Assembly: GCF_037577855.1 (NCBI RefSeq)
Contig: NZ_JBAKFX010000035.1
Span: 1 to 45,805, forward strand
Origin: Dethiothermospora halolimnae
Lineage (GTDB): Bacteria > Bacillota > Clostridia > Tissierellales > VENL01
Reading direction: 5' to 3'
Length of the DNA: 45,805 bases
The notes under the pieces were generated by a model that saw only the letters and a program-made list of their open reading frames with translations, did not search any database and was not told the DNA's origin. Position 1 is the stretch's first letter; every line of letters starts with the position of its first letter. The position numbers were made by a program, and so were the translations under genes. Of the stretch, positions 33,860-42,600 are shown in pieces.

Positions 33860-33929
33860 CTCTATCACTCCTTAGATGGGTATAGTAATATTATATATTA
33901 TTTTAGGGGGAGGGTTAAATGATAATTAG

Positions 33930-33997
33930 GTATGGATTACGGATCCCCATCAACTAAAAAGTGTAGGGATTGAATATATTCAATCCCTACACTTTTT
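33930..33997. repeat. Degenerate palindrome A and long B-type terminator palindrome
   Basis: A degenerate A copy (GGATTACGGATCC region, 33930-33955) next to a perfect palindrome with 21-bp arms (33956-33997: AAAAAGTGTAGGGATTGAATA and complement). The latter has A5/T5 flanks and can terminate the gene ending at 34043. Its core GGGATTGAATATATTCAATC is a B family member. Confidence 0.75.
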
Positions 33998-34042
33998 ATT
34001 TATCATTATAATCTATACCTAAATCAATTTTGGTTGATAACC

Positions 34043-34699
34043 TTAATAGAATTGAACCACTTTACCCTCAACTAATATAAAAGAATATTCATGCTTATCC
34101 TCAAGTTCAGTCTCCATTTTTGATAGCTCTTTTAAATCAGTCAAATTAGCCTCAACTAATCCTTTCTCTGATACCATATATACTTTACAATTATTAGGTA
34201 TTTTCAGTGTTATTTCATCTAAATCTAAGTCCACAAAGGCATGACCTTCTTTTTCAATATACTCTGTTGCCTCTTCTTTACTCATATCCCATTTATCTAT
34301 TATTGTTTCTATAGCCTCTTGTCCCTGTAAAAATTCATATGGTCTTACTGTTAAAGATAACGTATTATCTTCCTTTGAATCAATTATAACACCATGTTTA
34401 ATAGTGACATTGTCTAGACTAAATAGTATATCTTCTAGTCTTTTTATCGAACCATTGGCAGCCATTAAGTTCTCTTTTAATTCTCTCACATGAATATTAT
34501 CTACCTTTGATTCTAATTCCTCTACTCTTTTATTCAGCTTATTATATGCCTCTTCATAGTCAATTTCACTGGACTCTTGACCATCTCCATATGCCCTTTC
34601 CCCTAGGAAAGTTTCTCCAGATTGAGACTGAAAAACTACTAATAGTAACATAAGATTCAATACCACCAATACCCCTATAAATATATTTTTTTTCTTCAA
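34043..34699 (-). CDS. Membrane-anchored coiled-coil protein
   Basis: A 218-residue protein. One N-terminal membrane helix (about 5-24) anchors an outer domain: coiled coil at about 45-95 (EEAYNKLNKRVEELESKVDN) and a C-terminal beta-rich domain (about 100-218: IIDSKEDNTLSLTVRPYEFL, SFILVEGKVVQFY). No family recognised. The start is TTG 34699 behind GGGGGAGATAC; the same unusual leader and TTG precede the next gene upstream. It is the last gene of a cluster of envelope proteins that begins with lipoproteins. Confidence 0.78.
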   Translation of the reverse strand: MKKKNIFIGVLVVLNLMLLLVVFQSQSGETFLGERAYGDGQESSEIDYEEAYNKLNKRVEELESKVDNIHVRELKENLMAANGSIKRLEDILFSLDNVTIKHGVIIDSKEDNTLSLTVRPYEFLQGQEAIETIIDKWDMSKEEATEYIEKEGHAFVDLDLDEITLKIPNNCKVYMVSEKGLVEANLTDLKELSKMETELEDKHEYSFILVEGKVVQFY

Positions 34700-34839
34700 A
34701 GTATCTCCCCCTCTTTTTTGTTTTCCATATTTTATTATATATGGTTTTAACTGTATTATCAAGTGTATTATGTCATGGTCACCATGTGAAATTAGGGTTG
34801 TCTAATATCTATATATAATCAATTATTGATTATATCTTT

Positions 34840-35025
34840 TTAGCTATACTTTTTATTATATTTTTTTAAAGTAAAAATAAATGTAATAAAACCTACTAAA
34901 ATTATCGCTATATCCTTCCCCATGCTACTAGGTTCATCTAACTTTGATATAAGACTAATTGTAGCTATAATAAAGATTAGACAGCTTATTATGGCTATCC
35001 ATAGTAAATATTTATATTTTTTCAA
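34840..35025 (-). CDS. Two-helix small membrane protein
   Basis: A 61-residue protein with two membrane helices (about 5-25 and 35-54) and a basic C terminus (LKKYNKKYS). The start is TTG 35025, preceded by GGGGGAGACACA, nearly the same as the leader of the gene downstream. It lies 32 bp after the solute-binding-like lipoprotein gene. Function unknown; not long enough for domain recognition. Confidence 0.65.
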   Translation of the reverse strand: MKKYKYLLWIAIISCLIFIIATISLISKLDEPSSMGKDIAIILVGFITFIFTLKKYNKKYS

Positions 35026-35057
35026 TGTGTCTCCCCCTTTCCTATTAAGAATAAATG

Positions 35058-36404
35058 TTATTCCGTTATCCACATATTATATTTATTCTCTAACTTTTGC
35101 AACTTATCATTTAATTCTTTATCAGTATATTCCCTTTTATCAAATATAATCTTAGCCAAGTCCTTTTCTAACATGTCATAAAACTCTATCTTTTTACTGC
35201 CTTGGCTTTTATAAAGCTTATATTCACCTTTATTAAATTTATTCAATATATATTTTCTTAAATTTATAAACTTATCTTTTATGCCCTTTTCTTTAGCTAG
35301 TTTATCTATGTCACCTTCAATATCCTTATTTACTGGAAAATCGTCCATAACTTGATTTTTATAGATATTTATCTGATGTTCATCTTCTAAGAGACCATTT
35401 ATAAACTTAAATCCTAGATCAGTGTTTTTTCCGTTTCTATTAACTATAAGTCCCCAAGTTCTTATTTGATATTCATTTCTCATTACCTCTGGTAATTTTA
35501 CAATATTCTCTTGGGTTCTTCCAAAGGATTCTCTAAATTTTAGTCCACTATCTCCCCAGTTGGAAATCAACAATCTATCGTCTAATTCTCCTATTTTATT
35601 ACTATCATTAAATTTTACTAATTCCATTACACCTTCATCCTTCCAATTATCATACTCCGCATATTTATAGTATTTATGCTCTTTTTTTAGAGCATATCTT
35701 CCTGAAAATATCTTATTTTTGGCATCTTTAACATAATTTTTAATTTCATCTGTATTTATTTTTACATCTGTCATATCATTATTAAAAATTTTGATATTTT
35801 TAAAAGGATATTTAACTGTATCTAAATATTCTCTAAGGCTAAATATCCTCGGTTGTTTTTTAAACCATTTTTCCTTTATTTTTATATAGTCCTCTTTTGT
35901 CCAATCAAGTTTGGGCTCTTTTATTTCTAATTGTTCTAAAGCTTCTCTATGTATTTCAATTGGAGTATAGTCCATAACTATTGGCACATAATACATCTTT
36001 TCTTTTTTAAATCCGTCATATAATTTATCTATATTAGGTATTTTATCCCCGACTTCCAATGCTACTCCTTGGTTAACGTATTTATCATAGGTTTCTTCCT
36101 CATCAATTAATATTAGTGTAGGTCCATCTTCTAAATATAACTTTGTATTTAGTTTTTTTAAATATTCCTCATGGGTAGAAGCTTTTATTTCTTCTAAATT
36201 CACCTTTACATCATTCTCAAACCCAAAGGGAAACCTATACATTTCAAGTCCAGGAGGATATATGTTTGATTTTCTCACAGCTATGGTTATTTCTTTTTTA
36301 TTATTTTCAATATCTTTCTTTGTAGTATTAACTTCATTACTACTACATCCGAATAAATTTAAAGATAAAGCCATACAGGTTACAATAACCAATACCTTTT
36401 TCAT
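35058..36404 (-). CDS. Solute-binding-like lipoprotein (paralogue 1)
   Basis: A 448-residue lipoprotein with lipobox NLFGC (Cys at residue 20 from the ATG at 36404, which has GGGAG nine bases upstream). The mature protein looks like a family 1 extracellular solute-binding protein: KEITIAVRKS opening strand, a EEYLKKLNTKLYLEDGPTLI segment, KKEKMYYVPIVMDY and the LGFKFINGLL hinge region. It is clearly related to the protein at 36853-38229 over the full length. No ABC permease or ATPase is nearby, so it may be a sensor or cell-surface protein rather than an importer component. Confidence 0.85.
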   Translation of the reverse strand: MKKVLVIVTCMALSLNLFGCSSNEVNTTKKDIENNKKEITIAVRKSNIYPPGLEMYRFPFGFENDVKVNLEEIKASTHEEYLKKLNTKLYLEDGPTLILIDEEETYDKYVNQGVALEVGDKIPNIDKLYDGFKKEKMYYVPIVMDYTPIEIHREALEQLEIKEPKLDWTKEDYIKIKEKWFKKQPRIFSLREYLDTVKYPFKNIKIFNNDMTDVKINTDEIKNYVKDAKNKIFSGRYALKKEHKYYKYAEYDNWKDEGVMELVKFNDSNKIGELDDRLLISNWGDSGLKFRESFGRTQENIVKLPEVMRNEYQIRTWGLIVNRNGKNTDLGFKFINGLLEDEHQINIYKNQVMDDFPVNKDIEGDIDKLAKEKGIKDKFINLRKYILNKFNKGEYKLYKSQGSKKIEFYDMLEKDLAKIIFDKREYTDKELNDKLQKLENKYNMWITE

Positions 36405-36410
36405 GTCCAT

Positions 36411-36852
36411 CCACTCCCATATTTTATATTAATTTCAATATATTTATATTATATAAGAGATATCACTTGTTCTCAACCATATTTTTCTAATAATAATTTG
36501 AATTCTATAGAACAAAGGCACCTTTGGTGCTTCTTTGTTCTGTGCAGAGTGCAAGGTGCAGAGAACAGGGAATTGGTGGACCCATTTTTCTTAACATAAA
36601 AAAGACAAAGCTGAACCTATGTCCAAATTTGCCTTTTATCATTAATTAATGGTACTTTTCATTATTTCGCTATGTTATTATACCTTAGAATGAATTCCCC
36701 TCTACGTTTCAGTCCATAGTTTTTTTATCCTCCACGGACAGGGCGTGCTCTGTCCCTAGGGTTTTTATTTCTTCTTTCTTCTTTACCCATTCTTCTTTAA
36801 TATAATACAGATTTCAATTCATTCCAAAGTTTCCTTATCAATACTTTAAATA
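36411..36852. repeat. Repeat-filled gap between the two lipoprotein genes
   Basis: Family F hairpin AGAACAAAGGCACC-TTT-GGTGC...CTTTGTTCT (36509-36541) with the GTGCAGAGTGCAAGGTGCAG tail; an AGAATGAATTCCCCTCTACG segment (36688-36710); palindrome B GGACAGGGCGTGCTCTGTCC (36736-36755) with two mismatches; family C tract (36766-36803); and a degenerate D element TTCAATTCATTCCAAAGTTT (about 36813-36833). I see no gene in it. Confidence 0.7.
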
Positions 36853-38229
36853 TTATTCATTAATAATAATATTATATTTACCTTCTAGCTTTGTAAGCTC
36901 CTTTTCCAATTCCTCTTCATTATACTTTTTATCTGTAAATATCAAAGAAAATAAATCCTTTTCTATATCATAATACATAAGTTCCATTTTCTTATCCATA
37001 CCCAAGTAATCTACTTTTTTATTTCTTAACTCATCTAAAACTACTTTTCTCAACTTTATAGCCCTATTATCCGTTCCCTTTTCTTTATCCCACTTTAATA
37101 TTTCACCTTCGATTTTTTCATTTACTGGATAGTAGCTAAGTCCACTTCTATTATGATAAATATCTCTTTGATTTTTATTATTTAATAATCCATTAATATA
37201 TTTTAATCCCAACTCAATATCTTCTCCTTTTTTATTTATCATAAATCCAAAGGTCTTCACTGTAGATTGATCTACATTGGGTAATATCAAATATTTATCA
37301 TTTTTTAACTGTCTATCTACTAGTCTTAATATGTTAGGGGATTCTGTTAATTTTAAGAAATCATCGGGATCATTCATATACTTATCCACTTGCTCTAAAT
37401 ATTCTTCTGAACCTGCCTCAAAAATCATTTTATAATAATAATTATAATCCTCTTTTAATTTATAATCCCCTGAAAATATTTTGCTTCTTGCTGTATTTAA
37501 ATAATTTTTAACCCTGTTATTATTTAAACTTACTTTCTTATTATCAATATCAATTATATCCAAGTTCATTAGAGGACCCACTACTATATCTCCATACTCT
37601 ATGGTATTAAACTCTCTAGGTCTTTCTTTTAGCCATTTTTTCTTTATATTTAAATAACCTTTTTTTGTCCAATTCACTGTAGGTTCTTTTATATCTAAAC
37701 TTTTCAATACTTCTCTATTAAGTATTGTCCCATTTTTATACATACCTATAGGAACATAAAACATCTTTTCCTTCTTTAACCCACTATAAATATTTTTCAA
37801 ATTTGATATTTTATTACTTACATCCAATGCCACACCTTTATCTATATATGAACTAGGTGAAACATATCCTGAAAAACATATTAATGTTGGTCCATTATCT
37901 TCATATAATCTAGTATTTAGTTTTTTCATATAGTCCTCGTAGCTTGTACTACGTATTACATCATATGTAACCTTCACATTATTTTTAGATTGAAAGGATT
38001 TAGTATAGTCATCTATGGGAAGTAAAATTTTATCTGGTCCCATCATTCTTGTACCATTTATTACTATAGTTATTTCTTTTGTCTTATCCTCGCTATTCTT
38101 TTCACTTTCTACTTTTACAGGACCTTCTTTTTCCATTTTTTTCTTCATAGATGTTTCACTATTATCTCCACATCCAAATAAAACTAAAACTAATGTTAAC
38201 CATAAAATCATTATTATGCTTCTCTTCAT
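36853..38229 (-). CDS. Solute-binding-like lipoprotein (paralogue 2)
   Basis: A 458-residue lipoprotein with lipobox LVLFGC (Cys at residue 20), a charged linker (about 25-50), and a mature domain related end to end to the previous lipoprotein. Shared blocks include YMKKLNTRLY, GPTLI, GVALDVSNKI, KKEKMFYVPI, IKEPTVNWTK, KYINGLLNNKNQRDIY and the C-terminal LEGKYNI.INE. Start ATG 38229 with AAGGGGGATTAT. Its own transcription unit, separated by about 440 bp of repeats. Probably a tandem duplication followed by divergence; ligand unknown. Confidence 0.85.
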   Translation of the reverse strand: MKRSIIMILWLTLVLVLFGCGDNSETSMKKKMEKEGPVKVESEKNSEDKTKEITIVINGTRMMGPDKILLPIDDYTKSFQSKNNVKVTYDVIRSTSYEDYMKKLNTRLYEDNGPTLICFSGYVSPSSYIDKGVALDVSNKISNLKNIYSGLKKEKMFYVPIGMYKNGTILNREVLKSLDIKEPTVNWTKKGYLNIKKKWLKERPREFNTIEYGDIVVGPLMNLDIIDIDNKKVSLNNNRVKNYLNTARSKIFSGDYKLKEDYNYYYKMIFEAGSEEYLEQVDKYMNDPDDFLKLTESPNILRLVDRQLKNDKYLILPNVDQSTVKTFGFMINKKGEDIELGLKYINGLLNNKNQRDIYHNRSGLSYYPVNEKIEGEILKWDKEKGTDNRAIKLRKVVLDELRNKKVDYLGMDKKMELMYYDIEKDLFSLIFTDKKYNEEELEKELTKLEGKYNIIINE

Positions 38230-38353
38230 ATAATCCCCCTTATTTTTATATTAATTGTCATTTATGGTTATATTGTATATATTTTCTATGTATTTTTTCA
38301 AATATATTACTTTTTCTTCATATTCAGTACTTTGAAGACTAAGTCCATTATAT

Positions 38354-39052
38354 TTATTTAGGTAATATAAATAATTCATTAACAAAGTTCGTAATTGTAT
38401 GAGCTATTACTGGAGCTAAAATGCTTTTATCTATTGTATACAATGCTGTATAATAGATATGACTTAAAACTAAAGGCCCTAAATATAATAAATTATATAT
38501 TATAAAATCAGTAAGTGACATCTCAAGATAAGCTCTTTGTGCAGGAATGTGAAAAATTGAAAAAATTAGACCTACAACAATCATGCTTAGCCATTTATTT
38601 TTAATTAACCCTTGGATCCTTGTTTGTAAAAATCCCCTAAACATTAATTCTTCTATAAACGAAACGAATATTAATAACTCTACAAAAGTAATTATATTCT
38701 CTAATATATTTGGATTTATAACCTTTATACTATAGTTCATCTTGGCCATAGTATATATAGACATAGGCATAGCTGCAATAGTTCCAATAATAATTGACTT
38801 TAATATCTTGTCTTTCTTTATTCCAACGCTTCTTAGCCCTTGCTTTCTTATTTTTAAAATTATAAATATTGGTACTACATAAAGAAGATTTATAGGTAGT
38901 CCAAACAATGTTCTATAGAGGACTTTAGCATAAAACCTACCTTCTAAATTGCTAAACATATCGGGGACTACAAACAAGCGAGAATATATAATTGTTATTA
39001 AAATCGTATATACAAAGTAACTTATACCATAAATGCTATCTTTTTTATCCAT
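38354..39052 (-). CDS. CPBP-family intramembrane metalloprotease
   Basis: A 232-residue membrane protein with about seven helices. The three Abi/CPBP motifs are present: EELMFRG (E134, E135, R139), FSIFH (H168) and HTITNFVNE (H218). The family includes Rce1-like proteases and bacteriocin self-immunity proteins. The ribosome site is weak (AGAGATATAGCT). It is a single gene; targets unknown, though adjacent lipoprotein genes would fit an envelope role. Confidence 0.9.
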   Translation of the reverse strand: MDKKDSIYGISYFVYTILITIIYSRLFVVPDMFSNLEGRFYAKVLYRTLFGLPINLLYVVPIFIILKIRKQGLRSVGIKKDKILKSIIIGTIAAMPMSIYTMAKMNYSIKVINPNILENIITFVELLIFVSFIEELMFRGFLQTRIQGLIKNKWLSMIVVGLIFSIFHIPAQRAYLEMSLTDFIIYNLLYLGPLVLSHIYYTALYTIDKSILAPVIAHTITNFVNELFILPK

Positions 39053-39630
39053 AGCTATATCTCTATCTTTTTGATCTCTAATTTTTTATGGTTTTGTCAA
39101 AAGTTCTATAAAAGAACTTTGGTATTTTTTTTATAATTTTTATAATTTCCTAACAAACAAGATATTGCTTTTCTAGTTATATTTTTAATCATTTAGATTT
39201 AACTTTCAAACATATGGTGTTTCACTTCATCGTTACCATCTGTTTAATTTATTTGTTTTTTTTACATTAATTGTATTATACCTTTTTTTAGTTTTTTTCA
39301 ACTTTTTTTACTTTTTAGTTATTTTTTTCGCATATTTAGTTGTCTATTTTCAATAAATTTCCATCACCTCTTTTTACATTCCTATTAATTCCGTAGTCTT
39401 AGCATAAAAAGCATACCAGGCATACCAATGTCACTAATTTAAATTTTCAATATTTTCTACATACCTTTTTATTTTACAGAAATTTTACTCTGTAAAATTG
39501 ATTTTATTGTCAAATAATCTATTATAAAGCAAATTACCCCACCAAAAGATCCATTAAAAATGTCAATGTATTTTATTTTTTTTAAAATATAGTAAAATCA
39601 TTTAATTTTAACTGCTTTTTTACTTGTCTT
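39053..39630. other. AT-rich gap with two hairpins, no gene seen
   Basis: About 580 bp of T-rich DNA. GGTTTTGTCAAAAGTTCTAT followed by AAAAGAACTTTGG (39090-39122) forms a hairpin and resembles the inverted repeat at 45601-45644. ATTTTACAGA / TCTGTAAAAT arms are at 39471-39480 and 39489-39498. No open frame with a ribosome site was found, and none of the A-D palindromes occurs here, unlike other gaps of this size. Confidence 0.6.
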
Positions 39631-40047
39631 TTAACAAAAGTATGATTTATTCTTTACTATTTTTCGTATTATTAGTATAAATAGAATTAAAAACAACAAC
39701 ATTAAAATATAAAAAGATTTATCTAAGTTATAACCGCTATCTTTTATTAAGTTATAACCAGAGCCACAAATTATATTAAAGCTATAAAATCCCGATATAA
39801 ATATACTTAAATAATAGGAAAACTTTCTCCTTTTCCAAATTCCTAAAGATGTACTTATAGCTAATACTCCTATAATTAAACCAATAAAATTTACTACTAA
39901 AAACGATACCTCACTCTTAATAAATAATGTTTCTTTTCCAAATAAAACATAAAACTTATTGTAGTAATTAGAATCTAACAATTTACTTATACTATTATAT
40001 ATATTTGATAAGCCTAGAAAAGCTAAAAGTATAGCAATTAAATCCAT
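39631..40047 (-). CDS. Four-helix membrane protein of unknown function
   Basis: A 138-residue protein with four hydrophobic helices (about 2-20, 45-68, 76-98, 110-130), a short basic segment (WKRRKFSYYL) and a basic C terminus (IIRKIVKNKSYFC). ATG 40047 has AAGGAGATGAAAAT. Family not recognised. It stands alone between a long AT-rich gap and a repeat block. Confidence 0.75.
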   Translation of the reverse strand: MDLIAILLAFLGLSNIYNSISKLLDSNYYNKFYVLFGKETLFIKSEVSFLVVNFIGLIIGVLAISTSLGIWKRRKFSYYLSIFISGFYSFNIICGSGYNLIKDSGYNLDKSFYILMLLFLILFILIIRKIVKNKSYFC

Positions 40048-40099
40048 ATTTTCATCTCCTTAATTGTCAAAACAACACTAATTTCATACTTATATTTCA

Positions 40100-40237
40100 C
40101 TAATGAAGTCTCCTCTATTTTTAAATCCATAGTTTTTGGCAAAAAAACGGACAGGGCATGCCCTGTTCCTAGCAAAAGAAGCATAGCTTCTGTATCTTTC
40201 CATTTCTTCTTTCTTCTTTAATACTTTCTTCTTTAAC
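40100..40237. repeat. Palindrome B and family C tract at PhoH gene 3' end
   Basis: GGACAGGGCATGCCCTGTTCC (40149-40169, one mismatch) followed by CTAGC instead of CTAC; family C tract (40196-40234) ending TCTTTAAC three bases from the stop of the PIN-PhoH gene. Confidence 0.72.
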
Positions 40238-41566
40238 TTAAAGGATTTCCGCTGCCAATTGTGCTAAGCGGGATCTTTCTCCTTTAATTAAGCTTACATG
40301 GCCACCCTCTTTATAATCTTTAAATTTCTCTACTAAATAGGTAAGACCATTACTACTGGAATCTAAATAGGGGTGATCTATTTGTTCAGGGTCTCCAACT
40401 AATACTATTTTACTTCCTTCTCCAACCCTTGATACTATAGTCTTTACTTCATGCTTGGTTAAATTTTGTGCCTCGTCTATTATTATAAATTGATTAGGTA
40501 TAGTTCTCCCCCTAATGAATGTTAAGGCTTCTACTTCAACCTTTTTAAGTCCCACCATTATATCTTCTATGTCTCCTTTGTGGGCTCCAAATATAAACTC
40601 CATATTATCATAGATTGGTTGTATCCATGGTCTTAACTTTTCATTTTTATCCCCAGGTAAGTATCCCAGTTCCTTTCCCATAGGTACTATAGGTCTTGCT
40701 ACTAACAGCTTTTTATACAATCCTAATTCTTCAGTTTTATACAATCCTGCTGCTAAGGCAAGTAAAGTTTTCCCTGTTCCCGCTCTTCCTGTTATTGTTA
40801 CAAGGGGTATATTATCATTTAATAATAACTCTATTGCCATCTTTTGTTGTACGTTTCTATATTTTATTCCCCAAATATCTGTTTCTGATAAATTTAAATT
40901 TTCCAATCTAGATGTATCAGGATTATACCATGCTATGGCTGACTTTGATGTTCCCAAATTATCCTTTAATATGAAAAATTTATGTGGATAAATAAACATA
41001 TCATTAAAGGGTTCTTCTGTCACAGTTATATAACCATTTTTATAGAAGTTGTCTATTTTATTAGTATCTAACAGCAAAGTTTCATACCCCTCATATACCT
41101 CATCATTTTTAATAATTTTTCCCGACAGATAGTCTTGGGCCTTAATACCAATTGCATTTGCCTTCACCCTAACTAATACATCCTTACTAACCAATATAAC
41201 CCTTTCATTGTTTTCTTTATGTTCATTTAAAAGATTAAGAGCCACTGCTAAAATTCTATTATCATTTGTCGCTTCATTAAAATACTTTCTTACCCTTTCA
41301 AAATGCCTATGGTTTAATTCTATCCTTAATGTTCCTCCATTATCTAGCTTTACACCTTTTTGTAACTTAGCTCCCTTTTCCCTTAAATCATCCAACACCC
41401 TTGATACATATCTTGCATTTCTTCCTATCTCATCACCTAATCTTTTTTTATGGTCTATTTCTTCTAACACTATAGTTGGTATGATAACCTCGTTATCTTC
41501 AAAAGCAAATAGTGCATTGGGATCTTCTAGTAAGACACTGGTATCCAAAACATATATTTTTTTCAA
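40238..41566 (-). CDS. PIN domain-PhoH ATPase fusion (YlaK-type)
   Basis: A 442-residue cytoplasmic protein. An N-terminal PIN nuclease domain (about 1-140: VLDTSVLLEDP, PTIVLEEIDHKK, NDNRILAVALNL carry the acidic site) is fused to a PhoH-type ATPase with Walker A GRAGTGKT at about 260-267 and Walker B FIIIDEAQNLT. The PhoH2/YlaK-type family links RNase and RNA helicase activities. The start is TTG 41566 behind GGGGAGGCGTAAAT; the ATG at 41584 lies upstream of that site. Single gene. Confidence 0.92.
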   Translation of the reverse strand: MKKIYVLDTSVLLEDPNALFAFEDNEVIIPTIVLEEIDHKKRLGDEIGRNARYVSRVLDDLREKGAKLQKGVKLDNGGTLRIELNHRHFERVRKYFNEATNDNRILAVALNLLNEHKENNERVILVSKDVLVRVKANAIGIKAQDYLSGKIIKNDEVYEGYETLLLDTNKIDNFYKNGYITVTEEPFNDMFIYPHKFFILKDNLGTSKSAIAWYNPDTSRLENLNLSETDIWGIKYRNVQQKMAIELLLNDNIPLVTITGRAGTGKTLLALAAGLYKTEELGLYKKLLVARPIVPMGKELGYLPGDKNEKLRPWIQPIYDNMEFIFGAHKGDIEDIMVGLKKVEVEALTFIRGRTIPNQFIIIDEAQNLTKHEVKTIVSRVGEGSKIVLVGDPEQIDHPYLDSSSNGLTYLVEKFKDYKEGGHVSLIKGERSRLAQLAAEIL

Positions 41567-41584
41567 ATTTACGCCTCCCCACAT

Positions 41585-42015
41585 TAGCTGTTTGAATATA
41601 TAATAAAATTGCCCTTACTAAATAATATTCTAACTGTACTAAAAACTTGCTAATTTTATAGTATTTTAATTTTATTAACATGGTGTTTAGAGGAGGTTAA
41701 CTTTATTTAAAGTTAGTTGTTTTACTGATTTATCGGTAAGAAATCTATAACTCCTTGGATTCTTTCTTTCTTAGTTTTATTGGTTGGTGGATTACGAATC
41801 CCCCAACAACAATGCGAAGCTAAAGCTTCGGCATTTTCCCACGACTAATTAGGTCAGGGACTTAAATATATTCAAGCCCTTCCCACAAGAAAGCGCAGCT
41901 TCCTCATCTTTATATTTCTTCTTTACTCTTCCTTTTCTAATATAAGTAGCTTCGACTTCAGTCGAAGGTTTCCTTATCTATTCTTTATTCTCTATTCTTT
42001 ATTATTTAATTCCTA
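41585..42015. repeat. Composite repeat block
   Basis: Palindrome A with one arm mismatch (41783-41807), a GCGAAGCTAAAGCTTCGG hairpin (41814-41831), an imperfect B (GGGACTTAAATATATTCAAG, about 41857-41880), family C tract (41909-41941), D hairpin CTTCGACTTCAGTCGAAG (41950-41967) and the TTTCCTTATCTATTCTTTAT tail to about 42005. The HPP gene stop is 10 bp further on. Bases 41585-41760 show nothing I can name. Confidence 0.75.
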
Positions 42016-42519
42016 TTACCTAAGGTCTATCAACACGTCTCTTAGTAATCTCTTTACTATAACCATAAAAGCTATACAAAAGAGTACCATAATAATTGTT
42101 ATATGATTCCATTCCCCTATAACTAATCCTAAAGATAGCCCTACAGATGGAGGGTGTTCTGTGTCAGTTATTACCATGACAAATATTGCTACTCCAACTG
42201 CCAAGGCACCGCAAATAATATAAAAGACTCTTTCTGGAACCGATGGAAATAATCTAATTATCGATATATATATCAAAAAAAATACTACTCCTACTACTAT
42301 ACCTATAAGATATGCCCAAATAAAATTTTTAGGCTGGGCTGCATACCTACTTGGCATAGTAAATACTATAAATGTAGTTGCACTTAACCCTGCTATAATA
42401 GTACTTTGAGTAAATAAATTGAAAATAGTTAACATTATTAAGATCGTTACTGTAGCTAAGGTACACTGTAATACATACCTTTTGATGTTTTTTCTAGCCT
42501 TTTTGTCAAACCTAAGAAT
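42016..42519 (-). CDS. HPP-family membrane protein
   Basis: A membrane protein of 167 residues with the HPP signature TDTEHPPSVGLSLGLV (in the third quarter) and four helices. The first ATG (42435) would cut off the first helix: the frame continues upstream without stops through RFDKKARKNIKRYVLQCTLATVTILI, a basic start and hydrophobic helix. Upstream of that is AAAGGAG, eight bases before an in-frame ATT at 42519-42517. I therefore propose an ATT start. HPP proteins are four-helix membrane proteins, linked to nitrite transport in some lineages; role here unknown. Confidence 0.8.
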   Translation of the reverse strand: MLRFDKKARKNIKRYVLQCTLATVTILIMLTIFNLFTQSTIIAGLSATTFIVFTMPSRYAAQPKNFIWAYLIGIVVGVVFFLIYISIIRLFPSVPERVFYIICGALAVGVAIFVMVITDTEHPPSVGLSLGLVIGEWNHITIIMVLFCIAFMVIVKRLLRDVLIDLR

Positions 42520-42600
42520 ACTACCCTCTCCTTTTAATATATATCTTAATTATATGTTAACATCTTATTGTTTATTTATATATATTTTTTCATAAAAAAA

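Noticed and set aside
38354..39052. Bacteriocin immunity role for the CPBP protein
   Set aside because: The motifs fit, but no bacteriocin precursor or processing gene is nearby, so only the family is claimed.
42420..42435. ATG 42435 as the HPP start
   Set aside because: No ribosome site in front, and it would remove an open, membrane-helix-coding segment of 28 codons that begins behind AAAGGAG.
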